From Roseomonas sp. (GTDB lineage: Bacteria; Pseudomonadota; Alphaproteobacteria; Acetobacterales; Acetobacteraceae): DNA of 64,000 bases. Of this stretch, positions 25,885 to 35,296 are shown in pieces (the first letter of the stretch is position 1; every line of letters starts with the position of its first letter). The DNA is taken from assembly GCA_031180725.1 (NCBI GenBank), contig JAPSLO010000006.1:248001-312000 (forward strand), written 5' to 3'. The position numbers and the translations under genes were made by a program. The notes beneath the pieces are model-generated. The model was not told the DNA's origin, searched no databases, and saw only the letters and a program-made list of their open reading frames with translations.

Positions 25885-26991
25885 ATGAGCATGACCGCCA
25901 CGCTGCACGACTCCGAGTTGACACGGCTCTTCCTGGCCAGGCTCTCGGAATGCGTCGAACCTGCCTCTCAGCTCTATGCCCGTCAGATCCGCCGCCGAAG
26001 CTGGGCTCCGACCCTGGGGACCGAGTGCATCACGAGCACGGCAATCTGCCTGATCGGGCAAAGCCGTGCTCGCCTCGACACCGGCGGCACGCCGAAGGAT
26101 CTGACGCAGGCCTGCCGACGAATGGCGGAGGAGATTCGCGCGCGTCGCTGCTCCGGTCCTATAGGACTGCTGCTTTGGGCCGGTTCGGCGCTGCGCGCAG
26201 CATCTCCCGGCACGCTGCTCGAGATCGCCGGGTATGATCCCGCCACCTTGGAGCGCGTTGTCCCGACACTCACGACGATGGAAGTGGCTTGGCTCGTCAG
26301 CGGCCTGCTGCATGCCGACGCGCCTACGCTTGGTTCAGTGCGCCGCAGCGCCACGCAGGAGCTTCTGCAGCGCTTCACGGCGGACACCAATTTGTTCCGG
26401 CATGCCGCGGCGAGCGCGTCTCTGGCGCATCGCATCAGGGGCTGCATCGCCAATTTCGCCGACCAGATCTACCCCGTTCAGGCGCTGGCCTTCGCCGCCA
26501 TTGCGCAAGCCGACGCCGAAGCACGCCTGATTGCCGATCGATGTGCGTCACGGCTCGTCTCACTCCAGGGCCCGCTCGGTCAATGGTGGTGGCACTACGA
26601 TTCGAGTCGCGGCTGTGTTGCCGAGCGCTATCCGGTCTACTCGGTACATCAGCATGGGATGGCGCCCATGGCGCTGCATGCTCTGGCCAAGGCCGGCGGC
26701 TCCCCGCATGTGGAGGCGGTCGAGCGCAGCCGCGGCTGGCTTGCCAACAACGAACTCGGTATCAACCTCATGGACCGCGAAAGCGGTGTCATTTGGCGCA
26801 GCATCGAGCGTGAAGAGACGGTTCTCCAGAAATCGCTGCGGCAGGTGCGCCTGGTACTTGGTTTCCAGCCGGCCAACTCGGCACCCCCGCGCCTCAGACT
26901 GAACCACGAGATGCGTCCATACGAATGGGGTTGGCTGCTCTATGCCAACGCACTCGACGCAATTCCGCCGCCCGAAGGCCACATCATCTGA
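25885..26991 (+). CDS. Unrecognised 368-residue helical protein, first gene of a polysaccharide locus
   Basis: I do not recognise a named family. The protein has no signal peptide or membrane helix and is rich in helical segments. Near residues 230-260 it has an aromatic motif (QWWWHYDSSRG, then YPVYSVHQHGMAPMALHAL), and near residue 345 RPYEWGWLLYAN. Repeated helices with WW/Y-D and H-Q-H-G elements are reminiscent of alpha/alpha-toroid folds such as terpene cyclase-like or glycoside-lyase-like proteins, but this is only a visual impression. It is 17 bases upstream of the WecG-like glycosyltransferase and surely co-transcribed with it and wecB, so a role in making or modifying a surface glycan is likely. 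Confidence 0.7.
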   Translation: MSMTATLHDSELTRLFLARLSECVEPASQLYARQIRRRSWAPTLGTECITSTAICLIGQSRARLDTGGTPKDLTQACRRMAEEIRARRCSGPIGLLLWAGSALRAASPGTLLEIAGYDPATLERVVPTLTTMEVAWLVSGLLHADAPTLGSVRRSATQELLQRFTADTNLFRHAAASASLAHRIRGCIANFADQIYPVQALAFAAIAQADAEARLIADRCASRLVSLQGPLGQWWWHYDSSRGCVAERYPVYSVHQHGMAPMALHALAKAGGSPHVEAVERSRGWLANNELGINLMDRESGVIWRSIEREETVLQKSLRQVRLVLGFQPANSAPPRLRLNHEMRPYEWGWLLYANALDAIPPPEGHII

Positions 26992-27008
26992 GGTAACGGG
27001 AGCAGACC

Positions 27009-27833
27009 ATGCCGCACAGCATGACGGCGCGAGTTCAGGTCCTTGGCTTCCCCATCGACCGACTCACCCTCGATACAGCTCGTGCCTACTGCATGAAGGC
27101 ATGTTCAGCACCGGGGCCCGCACGCATCGTCTTCACGGCAAATGCATCTCACCTCGTCTCCATGCGCCACGATGTGGCCCTGCGAGAGGCATGCCTTGCC
27201 AGCGATCTTGTGACTGCTGATGGCATGTCCGTCGTCTGGGCTGCCGGCCTGCTTGGCCGGGCGCTGCCGGAGCGGGTGACTGGCATTGACCTCATGCAGG
27301 CCCTGCTGCGGGCCGGGAGCGATGTGGGGCTGCGTGTCTTCTTCCTGGGCGCGCGACGCGAAGTGCTCGACCGCCTCATCGTTCGTTGCCGCCGCGCACA
27401 CCCGGGGCTCGTCATTGCCGGCGCGCGTGACGGATACTTCGGCCCGACGCAGCACGACGAAGTCGTCGGCGAGATCCGTGAGAGTCAGGCGGACATCCTT
27501 TTTGTCGGCATGCCCTCTCCCTTCAAGGAAGTTTGGTGTCACCGACATCGCGACAGCTTCGGGGTGCGGCTCATCATTGGCGTCGGCGGTTCCTTCGACG
27601 TCCTCGCTGGCTTCGTCCCGCGTGCTCCACGCTGGATGCAGCGCGCAGGCCTTGAATGGTGCTGGCGGCTCATGAATGAGCCCCGAAAGCTCTGGAAGCG
27701 CTATCTCGTCGGCAACAGCACCTTCGCCTGGCTGGTGTTGAAGGAACTAGTAGCACAGCGCTGGCCGCGGTTGCCAGCCTGGCGCGCGCCGTGGTGCGCG
27801 ATGCTCGCCGCGGTGCTTCCACCGCTGACATAG
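27009..27833 (+). CDS. WecG/TagA/CpsF-family glycosyltransferase (GT26)
   Basis: A 274-residue GT26 enzyme. In known members it transfers N-acetylmannosamine or its uronic acid from UDP to a lipid-linked GlcNAc, early in polysaccharide assembly at the inner face of the membrane. Family motifs: TANASHLV near residue 43, TADGMSVVWAA with the conserved aspartate (about 75), FFLGA near 112, LFVGMPSPFKE (about 165), GVGGSFDVLAG (about 195), then RAPRWMQRAGLEW and EPRKLWKRY near the C terminus. The neighbouring wecB provides the expected donor precursor. Start ATG 27009 is close behind the upstream gene; ATG 27024 is an alternative. Confidence 0.92.
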   Translation: MPHSMTARVQVLGFPIDRLTLDTARAYCMKACSAPGPARIVFTANASHLVSMRHDVALREACLASDLVTADGMSVVWAAGLLGRALPERVTGIDLMQALLRAGSDVGLRVFFLGARREVLDRLIVRCRRAHPGLVIAGARDGYFGPTQHDEVVGEIRESQADILFVGMPSPFKEVWCHRHRDSFGVRLIIGVGGSFDVLAGFVPRAPRWMQRAGLEWCWRLMNEPRKLWKRYLVGNSTFAWLVLKELVAQRWPRLPAWRAPWCAMLAAVLPPLT

Positions 27834-27927
27834 ATCACGCCTATTGGCCGGGATGCGTGTCCCTCGGCCTTTGTCGACGGCTAATGCAGTCCACTGCGGT
27901 ACAATCATTGGAAGGGGAGGGACAACA

Positions 27928-29121
27928 ATGGCTGCACCGCCGCTGAAATGCCATGTTGTAATCGGAACGAGGCCGGAGGCGATTAAGCTGGCGCCGGTCG
28001 CAATCCGCTTGCGGCAGCGCCCCGATCTTTTCGACGTCACCATTGTCGCCTCGGCACAGCACGGCGCCATCTGCGACGAGGCGTTGAACTGCTTTGGCCT
28101 CTGCGCCGATGCCACCTTTGCGGAGGAAATCCGCAACGACGGCCTGGCCTCCTTTGCTGGTGGATTGTTGCGCGCCTATGGCGACTTCCTGGCGAGGAAC
28201 CCCACTGAACTCGTCCTTGTTCAGGGTGACACGACCACGGCGCTTATGGCTGCGCTAGCAGCCTTCTATGCCAAGATACCGGTGGCACATGTCGAAGCCG
28301 GACTTCGCAGCGGAGATCTCCTGAATCCTTTTCCTGAGGAGGCCAACCGGCGTATGGTGGACGCGGTGTCCACCTTGCTACTGGCGCCAACGCAAGGATC
28401 CGCACGGAACCTCCTTACATCAGGTCATGACGCGGATCGTGTGGCCGTAACTGGCAACACGGTCGTGGACGCGCTGCGGATCATCACTGGCCGGAACAGC
28501 CGCGAGATGCCGGATCCCCTTGCGGGGATCGACCTGTGCGGCAAGCGCCTCATCGTCCTCACCTCGCATCGTCGAGAGAGTTGGGGGCAGGAGTTGCAGA
28601 ATATTTGCCTCGCGGCAGTCCAAATCGCGCAACGCAATCCGGACTGCATCATCGTGTTTCCCGTCCATCCCAATCCGCAGGTTCAGCAACCTGTGCAGAA
28701 GGTGCTGAGTGGGCGTGAAAGGATACATCTCCTTCCTCCACTCGACTACGTCACCTTCCTGGGCGTGATCCAGCGGGCGAGCCTTGTGCTCACCGACTCA
28801 GGTGGCGTGCAGGAGGAGGCACCTTCCCTTGGCGTGCCGGTTCTCGTGCTTCGCAGGACGACCGAACGCGGCGAGGCCATTGAAGCCGGCCTGGCACGGC
28901 TCGTCGGAACGGCCTGCGAGGACATCGTTTCCGCGGCACAGGAGATGCTGGACCGTCCCACGAACCGGGGCCATGCCGATGGCGCTGTGAATCCCTTCGG
29001 TGACGGACGTGCATGCGAGCGGATCGAGCGGATCCTGTTGAACTGGCGGTCGGGACGAACGCCGCTTCTCGACCGGGAGGATGCATTCGACGACGGTATC
29101 CGCCTGAATGCCCTCGCGTGA
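27928..29121 (+). CDS. wecB: UDP-N-acetylglucosamine 2-epimerase (non-hydrolysing)
   Basis: A 397-residue enzyme interconverting UDP-GlcNAc and UDP-ManNAc. Motifs: IGTRPEAIKLAPV at the start, VQGDTTTALMAALAAFY (about residue 95), HVEAGLRSGDLLNPFPEEANR (in pieces, catalytic region), SHRRESWG (about 215), and DSGGVQEEAPSLGVPVLVLR (about 290) for the UDP site. The usual TERPE is TERGEA here. Start ATG 27928 has AGGGGAGG upstream; the frame could extend to 27844 without a site. Together with the GT26 enzyme it provides ManNAc chemistry for a surface glycan. Confidence 0.94.
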   Translation: MAAPPLKCHVVIGTRPEAIKLAPVAIRLRQRPDLFDVTIVASAQHGAICDEALNCFGLCADATFAEEIRNDGLASFAGGLLRAYGDFLARNPTELVLVQGDTTTALMAALAAFYAKIPVAHVEAGLRSGDLLNPFPEEANRRMVDAVSTLLLAPTQGSARNLLTSGHDADRVAVTGNTVVDALRIITGRNSREMPDPLAGIDLCGKRLIVLTSHRRESWGQELQNICLAAVQIAQRNPDCIIVFPVHPNPQVQQPVQKVLSGRERIHLLPPLDYVTFLGVIQRASLVLTDSGGVQEEAPSLGVPVLVLRRTTERGEAIEAGLARLVGTACEDIVSAAQEMLDRPTNRGHADGAVNPFGDGRACERIERILLNWRSGRTPLLDREDAFDDGIRLNALA

Positions 29122-29134
29122 CCGGTGCGTGCTG

Positions 29135-29716
29135 TCAGCGAGGCTGCCGCCACGCAGCCACAATGGCCGCGGAAGTGGCCCCGAGTCCGGTGAGCGCCAC
29201 GTCGGTCCAGACGTCACGCCAGTCCCCAATCAGTGCTGTGGCCCATTCGAAGACTTCCCAGCCGATCCCTAGAGCCAACCCGAAGACGGCGCCGGCCGCT
29301 GCCAGTCGGAGACCGTTGCGCCGGCGTTTGTCGACCCGCAACAGCGCGACGAAGACAGCGCCGGCGAGTGCGCCGCTCAGCAGATGCACGGTCTCATCAT
29401 AGGGGTTGGCCCCGTAGAACCAGTTCAACCCATACCCCGGGCTGCTCAGCAGCGCTGCCAGTCCCGGCACCGCGTCGTAGCGCCGCGGCAGGGCACGGAG
29501 CCATCGGGGCAGGGCCGCCATGCGCTCCCGCGGCGGCAGGATCAGAGCTACGCAGCCGAGAAGTGCCGCCGCCGTGCCCACCGCTGCAGCGCGCTTCTCA
29601 ATCAGCCAGAACCAGACGACGACCCCGGCTAGCGCCACCAGGGATACCCAAGCGAAGCGCGAGTGCTGGCGAAGATCGTTCTTCGTGAGCGGGGCAGGCA
29701 GGCGCGGCAGCTCCAT
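29135..29716 (-). CDS. DUF2238/YjdF-like inner-membrane protein
   Basis: A 193-residue membrane protein with about five or six helices. The family-like pattern is ANPYDETVHLLSGALAG (about residue 103), then GWEVFEWATALIGDWRDVWTDVALTGLGA near the C terminus (in shorter pieces), where the acidic and tryptophan residues are conserved in DUF2238/YjdF proteins. Function unknown. It converges with wecB, 13 bases between stops. ATG 29716 gives the family-typical N terminus; the frame continues upstream to 30343, but that part lies antisense to the UvdE pseudogene. Confidence 0.75.
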   Translation of the reverse strand: MELPRLPAPLTKNDLRQHSRFAWVSLVALAGVVVWFWLIEKRAAAVGTAAALLGCVALILPPRERMAALPRWLRALPRRYDAVPGLAALLSSPGYGLNWFYGANPYDETVHLLSGALAGAVFVALLRVDKRRRNGLRLAAAGAVFGLALGIGWEVFEWATALIGDWRDVWTDVALTGLGATSAAIVAAWRQPR

Positions 29717-29814
29717 GCAGCGAGCCGTTGGCTCGGTTGGTGAATGCGGCGAGGCGTCCGGTGGCGCCGCCCATCGAGGCGGGTGCAACGCGCGACCGCC
29801 CCTGCGGTGGCCGT

Positions 29815-30875
29815 GCGGCCGGTATGGGCTCGCCGGAATTACACGCTCGCAACCTGCCTGCAGCGTGCCGTGAACCGCGCCGACGCGGCGGCGTTCAGGG
29901 CCGGTCGCAGGAGGAGGCCCAGGGCGTTGCGCATCGCCTGGTGCTGCAAATGGCTGCCGCCGAAGAAGTCGGACTCTGCGGCGGCGGAGGCCATGAACCT
30001 CCGCGGCACCACCGCGGCCGCACTGATGCGCCTCACGCCTGCAGCAGCGGCGGCGAAACTCCTCGATCTGGTGCGGGCCAACCTCGCCGCCCTGCACGCG
30101 CAGATCGCCGCTACCGCGGCGCGGCCGCCGATCGAGCGCGCCCTGCGCATCGGCAGCGAGCTGCCGCCGCTCTACACCCACCCGGCCGCACGTCCGTACT
30201 ACGCGGCACCCGCTGCGCGCGACAGCCGAACGTGGCCTGGCCGCGGCTGGGGGGCTGGCACGCGCCACCGGGGTGCGCCTTTCCATGCATCCGGGCCAGT
30301 TCACCGTGCTGGCGACGGTGAGCGAGGGCACGCTGCAGGGCACAACTAAGGAGATCGAGTACCACCCTGAGGTCGTGCGCCTGCTTGGCTATGCCGGCGG
30401 CTGGCATCCGCACGGTGCGCACATTGGAGGACGCGCTGGGCCTGCTGACGGTTGAGAATAATGAGGTCGCCTATGGTCTCGACGATCTGCTGCCGCTGAC
30501 CAGCGTACTGCCTATCGTGCTCGACCTGCTCCACCACTGGATCCACTCGGGGAGAGAGCACATCCTGCCCGCGGACGGCGCCTGGATCGAGTGCGCGCGA
30601 GCTGGCGCGACGTGCGCCTGGTGGCGCACATTAGCTCGCCTCGGCGCGCGCTGATGCGCGACTGGCCGGAGGACCGGCTGCCCGACTTCGCTGCTCTGCT
30701 CAAGGCTGGCGTAGCGGCACGCGATCTTCGCGTGCATTCGGACGGAATGTGGAATGGAGCGGTGAACGTCTGGGCGGCGGCACACCTCGCCTGGGCCGAT
30801 CTTGAGATCGAGGCGAAAGGCAAGAATCTGGCGAGCGTGGAGTTCGCGGCCGGGCTCGGCCTTCGCGAGGGGTAG
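29815..30875 (+). pseudogene. UV-damage endonuclease (UvdE/UvsE family), frameshifted
   Basis: Fragments of a single UvdE-type protein lie in order in changing frames. Frame ending at 30349: NLRGTTAAALMRLTP, then SELPPLYTHP. Frame of 30273: RLSMHPGQFTVLATVSEG and TKEIEYHPEVVRLLGY. Frame of 30385: TVENNEVAYGLDDLLPL and PIVLDLLHHW. Frame of 30591: RDVRLVAHISSPR, LRVHSDGMWN and LEIEAKGKNLAS. These are the metal-binding and core motifs of UV endonuclease, which nicks DNA 5' of UV photoproducts. At least three frame changes are needed, so it is a pseudogene unless the sequence has errors. It sits 287 bases before the carotenoid operon. The left end is approximate. Confidence 0.8.
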
Positions 30876-31162
30876 GCCGAGCGGCAGCATTCCGAAATGC
30901 CGGAAGACTGTTGCGTCCCCGGCGGGCCTGGTCGGATCCCCTCCGTTGCCCCCAGTAGCAATTTCGCGCGGCCAGGTGTCACCCCTGTCCCGGAAGGTCC
31001 TTCGTTGCAGCCTCCGGTCGGTGCCGCTTATGGCTAGCGGACTACGCCGGTGCTGACGCTCAGGTGAACGCCCGCGCCGAGGTTAAGGATTGGCAGGCGC
31101 GGCGTGGGCGCATCTGCTGGCGGGCCAGCACCGAAGGCGCCGAGCCACTGCGTCCCAGCCTG

Positions 31163-32788
31163 ATGCGAATTCCCTCCGTCACGCCAGCCCGCACCCGATC
31201 TCGCGTCTCCATTGTCGGAGCGGGGCCGGGCGGCCTGGCCGCTGCCATGCTGCTCGCGGCGGCCGGCGCCCGGGTGACAGTGTTCGAACGCGACGGGTTC
31301 GTGGGGGGCCGCGCGCGCACATTGGAGGCGCCCGGTGGTTTCCGCTTCGATCTTGGTCCGACCTTCTTCCTGTACCCGCGCATCTTGGCTGAAATCTTCG
31401 CCCGCTGTGGCGCAAGGCTCGAGGACGAGGTGTCACTGCGCCGTCTCGATCCGCAGTACAGGCTCATTTTCGAAGATGACGGGGCGATACTGGACGCGAC
31501 TTCCGATCTTGCACGCATGGAGGCCGGGATCGCACGCCTGTCTGCGGCCGATGCGGGCGGCCTGAGGCCGTTCCTGGCGGAGAACCGTGCCAAGCTTGCG
31601 GCCTTCCGACCAGTGCTGGAGCGTGCCTTCTGCTCGCCCGCCGATCTGCTCGACCGCGGCATATTGCGCGCGCTGCGGCTGCTTCGCCCGCACTGTTCCG
31701 TGGACGCGGACCTGGCGCGGCATTTCCGGGACCCACGAGTGCGGCTCGCCTTTTCCTTCCAGGCGAAATACCTCGGGATGAGTCCGTTCCGCTGCCCAAG
31801 CCTATTCACCATCCTTGCCTTCCTGGAATACGAGTACGGCGTGTTCCACCCGCTGGGCGGCTGCGGCGCGGTCTCCTCGGCCATGGCGCGCGTGGCTGAA
31901 CGCCTCGGCGTCGAGCTGCGATTGAACGAACCGGTGGAGCGCATCGCCTTCGAAGGAGGCCGCGCTGCAGGGGTGGAGACGGCCGACGGACGCCTGCACG
32001 GGGCAGAGGCGGTGGTGGTGAACGCCGACTTCACGCACGCGATTCCACGGCTGATTCCGGATGTGATACGGCGCCACCGACGGCGCGGCTGGAGCGACGC
32101 GCGGGTCGCGCGCGCCCGCCATTCCTGCTCCACCTTTATGCTCTACCTTGGGGTGGAGGGGGACTTTCCCGACCTCGCCCACCACACCATCCTGCTGGCC
32201 GAGGACTACGCCCGCAACATTGCGGACATCGAGGCCGGGGTGCTGCCCGAACGGCCATCACTCTACCTGCAACATGCGGGCGCGACCGATCCGGGCATGG
32301 CACCGCCGGGCCACAGTAGCCTTTACCTGCTGGTGCCGGTGCCAAATCTGCGCGCCTCGGGCAACGCTGTGGACTGGGAGAGCGAGGCGCCGCGCTACCG
32401 CCGCCTCGCTCTCGACCGCCTCCGGGCTCTGGGGATCCACGATATCGAGTCCCGCATCCGCTACGAGCGTGTGGTCACGCCGCGCGACTGGCGTGACGAG
32501 TTCGCGATCGGCCACGGCGCGACCTTCAACCTGGCGCACGACCTCGGCCAGATGCTCTGGCTCCGGCCCGGCAACCGCTTCGCGGAGGCGCCAGGCGTGT
32601 ATCTGGTGGGCGGCGGCACCCATCCTGGCAGCGGCCTGCCGGTGATTTTCGAGGGCGCGCGCATCACGGCAGACCTGTTGGTTCGGGATCTCGGCCTGTC
32701 GCCGGCGGCCCTGCCGCAGGCCATGGGCGAGCATGGCGGCGGCTTCTCCTCTGCGGCGTCCGCACCGAACTGGGACTCGGGGCGTTGA
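31163..32788 (+). CDS. CrtI/CrtN-family carotenoid desaturase/oxidase, first copy
   Basis: A 541-residue FAD enzyme of the phytoene-desaturase family. The dinucleotide-binding motif VSIVGAGPGGLAAAM is near residue 15, followed by GFVGGRARTLEAPGGFRFDLGPTFF (in pieces), the typical CrtI second block. The C-terminal signature YLVGGGTHPGSGLPV is near residue 478. CrtN-type enzymes desaturate C30 diapophytoene; CrtP-type members oxidise terminal methyl groups. Which of these roles it has cannot be set by eye. ATG 31163 places the FAD motif at the usual distance; a GTG at 31064 would add 33 residues. It opens a five-gene operon of carotenoid type. Confidence 0.88.
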   Translation: MRIPSVTPARTRSRVSIVGAGPGGLAAAMLLAAAGARVTVFERDGFVGGRARTLEAPGGFRFDLGPTFFLYPRILAEIFARCGARLEDEVSLRRLDPQYRLIFEDDGAILDATSDLARMEAGIARLSAADAGGLRPFLAENRAKLAAFRPVLERAFCSPADLLDRGILRALRLLRPHCSVDADLARHFRDPRVRLAFSFQAKYLGMSPFRCPSLFTILAFLEYEYGVFHPLGGCGAVSSAMARVAERLGVELRLNEPVERIAFEGGRAAGVETADGRLHGAEAVVVNADFTHAIPRLIPDVIRRHRRRGWSDARVARARHSCSTFMLYLGVEGDFPDLAHHTILLAEDYARNIADIEAGVLPERPSLYLQHAGATDPGMAPPGHSSLYLLVPVPNLRASGNAVDWESEAPRYRRLALDRLRALGIHDIESRIRYERVVTPRDWRDEFAIGHGATFNLAHDLGQMLWLRPGNRFAEAPGVYLVGGGTHPGSGLPVIFEGARITADLLVRDLGLSPAALPQAMGEHGGGFSSAASAPNWDSGR

Positions 32789-32830
32789 GAGTGTGCGGGA
32801 GCGATCACCGGGCGACGAGGAGCTAGCGAC

Positions 32831-34432
32831 ATGAGTGGCGGTGCACGCGTCGTGGTGATCGGCGGAGGCCTCGGAGGGCTCGCGGCGGCCTGCGTGGCGC
32901 AGGCGCGCGGCCATCGCGTTACGCTCTTTGAGAAGAACGCCTGGCTCGGCGGCAAGGCCGCGGTCTTGCACCTCGCTGCGTCCGACGGGCGCGGCCGCTT
33001 CCGCTTCGACATGGGCCCGACGATCCTGACCGTGCCACGCGTGCTGCGCAGGATCTACGCCGAGGCCGGGCGCGAACAAGCGCGGGAGCTGCCCCTGGTT
33101 CGCCTCGATCCGCAGTGGCGCTGCTTCTTCGACGATGGCGCGCGCATAGACCTGCGCGAGGACGTGGATGCGATGGCGCGTGCCATGGACGAGTTCGCGC
33201 CGGGCCGCGGGGCGGGCGAGGGGTACCGCCGGTTCCAGGAAGTGGCCCGCCGGCTGCACGACGTCTCCGAGCGCTTCTTCTTCTGGCGTCCGGTCGAAGG
33301 GCTCGCCGATACGGTGGATATCCGTCGCAACCTGGAGCCCGGCACCCTGCGCGACGTGCTGGCCCTGCGCATGGGCCAGACCGTGGCGCGTGTGATCCGC
33401 GGTCATGTGCCGGACGAGCGGCTGGCGCAGATGCTGGACCACTTCTGTCAGTATGTTGGTTCCTCGCCTTATCTCGCGCCTGCGGTGCTCTGCGCCATCG
33501 GCGACATGCAGGCGAGCGAGGGCGTCTGGTACCCCCTGGGCGGCACGCGCGCGGTGGCGCAGGGACTGGCGCGGCTGGCGGCGGAGCTGGGCGCGGAGCT
33601 GCGCCCCGGCACCGGGATCTCGGACATCGAGATCGACCGTGGCACAGTGCGCGCGGTCCGTACCGACGCCGGCGAGCGCGTCGTCTGCGACGCCGTGGTC
33701 TCGAACATGGACGCGATCCGGACCTACACCGATCTGGTGCGCGGCGTGGCGGGTGCGCGCATGGCGCGGCGCGGCTGGCGGCCAGCCTGCTCGGGCGTGG
33801 TACTCTATCTCGGCCTGTCGCGCCGGTACGAGCACCTGGCGCATCACGACTTTGTCTTCTCCCGCGACGCCGAGGAGGAGTTCGACGCCCTCTATCGCCG
33901 CGGCGAACTGGCGCCTGACCCCACCGCCTACCTCGCGGCACCCTCCGCCACCGATGCGACGGTCGCGCCCGAGGGTGGGGAGGCGCTCTATGTGCTGGTG
34001 CACACGCCGCATCTCCGGCCCGGCCAGGACTGGACGCAGATCTTTCCGGCCTACCGTCAAGTGATTCTGGACAAGCTGAAGCGCTGCGCCGGGATGGGGG
34101 ATATCGAGCAAAGAATCATCGTGGAGCATCACCTGACGCCCCAAGACATTCATGATCGTTACCGCGTGCTCGAAGGTGCGATTTACGGCCTGGCCAGCCA
34201 CGGGCGGTTCCTCGGCGCCTTCAAGCCGGGCAACCGTTCACGGCTGGTGCGTGGGCTCTACCTCGCCGGCGGGGCGGCGCATCCGGGTCCGGGAATGCCC
34301 ATGGTGATGATGAGCGGCTGGATCGCAGCGGATGCGCTGGACCGCGACCACGGCGGGCGTGGCATGCCGGCACTGGCGGATCTGGCCGGACAGCGACAGG
34401 CGGCGGCAGTGGCGGCCGCGCCCGCGGTGTAG
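32831..34432 (+). CDS. CrtI/CrtN-family carotenoid desaturase/oxidase, second copy
   Basis: A 533-residue FAD-dependent CrtI-family enzyme. RVVVIGGGLGGLAAA is at residues 6-20, with WLGGKAAVL and FDMGPTILTVPRVL following. SSPYLAPAVLCAIG and GVWYPLGGTRAVAQGL lie near residue 215-245, and LYLAGGAAHPGPGMPMV near residue 475 is the family C-terminal signature. The GVWYP-GGT element is typical of diapophytoene desaturase (CrtN)-like proteins. It differs clearly from the upstream copy, so the two probably do different steps (desaturation versus end-group oxidation). A GAGGAG site lies 8 bases before ATG 32831. Confidence 0.9.
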   Translation: MSGGARVVVIGGGLGGLAAACVAQARGHRVTLFEKNAWLGGKAAVLHLAASDGRGRFRFDMGPTILTVPRVLRRIYAEAGREQARELPLVRLDPQWRCFFDDGARIDLREDVDAMARAMDEFAPGRGAGEGYRRFQEVARRLHDVSERFFFWRPVEGLADTVDIRRNLEPGTLRDVLALRMGQTVARVIRGHVPDERLAQMLDHFCQYVGSSPYLAPAVLCAIGDMQASEGVWYPLGGTRAVAQGLARLAAELGAELRPGTGISDIEIDRGTVRAVRTDAGERVVCDAVVSNMDAIRTYTDLVRGVAGARMARRGWRPACSGVVLYLGLSRRYEHLAHHDFVFSRDAEEEFDALYRRGELAPDPTAYLAAPSATDATVAPEGGEALYVLVHTPHLRPGQDWTQIFPAYRQVILDKLKRCAGMGDIEQRIIVEHHLTPQDIHDRYRVLEGAIYGLASHGRFLGAFKPGNRSRLVRGLYLAGGAAHPGPGMPMVMMSGWIAADALDRDHGGRGMPALADLAGQRQAAAVAAAPAV

Positions 34433-34444
34433 GGGCTCGCAGCG

Positions 34445-35296
34445 GTGGACAGCCTCGTGCCGCGCGGCGCGGGTGGAAAGCCGGCGAGGTCTTGCGCCGC
34501 ATCCACCGCCTCGCCGGTCGCCCTGCGTTCGCCATTCCACGTCGCCTTCTTCGAGCGCGCCTTCGCCCGCTTCTTTCGCCGCCACATGCGCGCAGTGCGC
34601 CTGGCCTGCTGGGGGCGACCGCAGATGCCGGGCGACGCGCCGCTGGTGGTCTTCGCCAACCACCCGTCCTGGTGGGACGGCATTGCCGTGATGCTGCTGT
34701 CGCGCCGACTGTTCCCGGACCAGGAAGTCTTCGTGCCGATGGAGGCGCGTGCCCTCGCGCGCTACCCCTTCATGCGCCGCATCGGTGTGTTTGGCATCGA
34801 GACCGACTCGCCGCGCGGGGCAGCGACCTTCCTGCGCGAGGCCAAGGAGGTGCTGTCCAGGCCTGGGCGGGCGCTGTGGGTGAACGCCCCAGGCCGCTTC
34901 AGCGACGCACGCGAGCGGCCCGTGCCGGTTGCCCCGGGCGTTGTCCACCTGCCTGAGATAGCGCCGGGCGCGGTCTTCCTGCCCCTTGCGCTCGAATATC
35001 CGTTCTGGACCGAGCGCAAGGCGGAGATGCTCGCCGGCTTTGGCCCACCCATCCCCGGCGCCGAATTACTTGCGCTCGGTCGCGTGGCGCGCGCCGCGCG
35101 CCTCTCCGACGCGCTCGCGGCCGTCATGGACCGCCTGGCCGCTGACGCCGTCGCCCGGGACCCTGCGCGCTTTGAGACGCTGCTACAGGGGCGCGAGGGC
35201 ATGGGCGGTGCCTACCAGGCCTGGTCGCGCCTGCGTGCCGCGCTGCGTGGCCGCCGATTCGACCCGCGGCACGAGACGCGGATATCGCCGCCGTGA
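34445..35296 (+). CDS. PlsC-type acyltransferase of the carotenoid operon
   Basis: A 283-residue glycerolipid-acyltransferase-fold protein. The HX4D catalytic motif is NHPSWWD (His near residue 76), followed by FVPMEARALARYPFMRRIG (block II). The block III position is APGRFSDARERP instead of the common EGTRS, and VFLPLALEYPFW is block IV-like. In the context of carotenoid desaturases and a glycosyltransferase it may acylate a glycosylated carotenoid, the role that CrtO has in Staphylococcus, although CrtO is not a PlsC protein. The start is GTG 34445, 12 bases after the upstream stop. Its stop overlaps the next gene start by 4 bases. Confidence 0.85.
   Translation: MDSLVPRGAGGKPARSCAASTASPVALRSPFHVAFFERAFARFFRRHMRAVRLACWGRPQMPGDAPLVVFANHPSWWDGIAVMLLSRRLFPDQEVFVPMEARALARYPFMRRIGVFGIETDSPRGAATFLREAKEVLSRPGRALWVNAPGRFSDARERPVPVAPGVVHLPEIAPGAVFLPLALEYPFWTERKAEMLAGFGPPIPGAELLALGRVARAARLSDALAAVMDRLAADAVARDPARFETLLQGREGMGGAYQAWSRLRAALRGRRFDPRHETRISPP

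Noticed and set aside
31064-31162. Longer N terminus of the first CrtI-like protein from GTG 31064
   Set aside because: The extra 33 residues are Arg/Trp-rich, unlike the family, and have no clear ribosome-binding site; ATG 31163 puts the FAD motif at the usual distance, though the choice is not certain.
32258-34201. 647-codon minus-strand frame opposite the carotenoid desaturases
   Set aside because: Low-complexity Arg/His/Ala translation, a shadow of the two CrtI-like genes.
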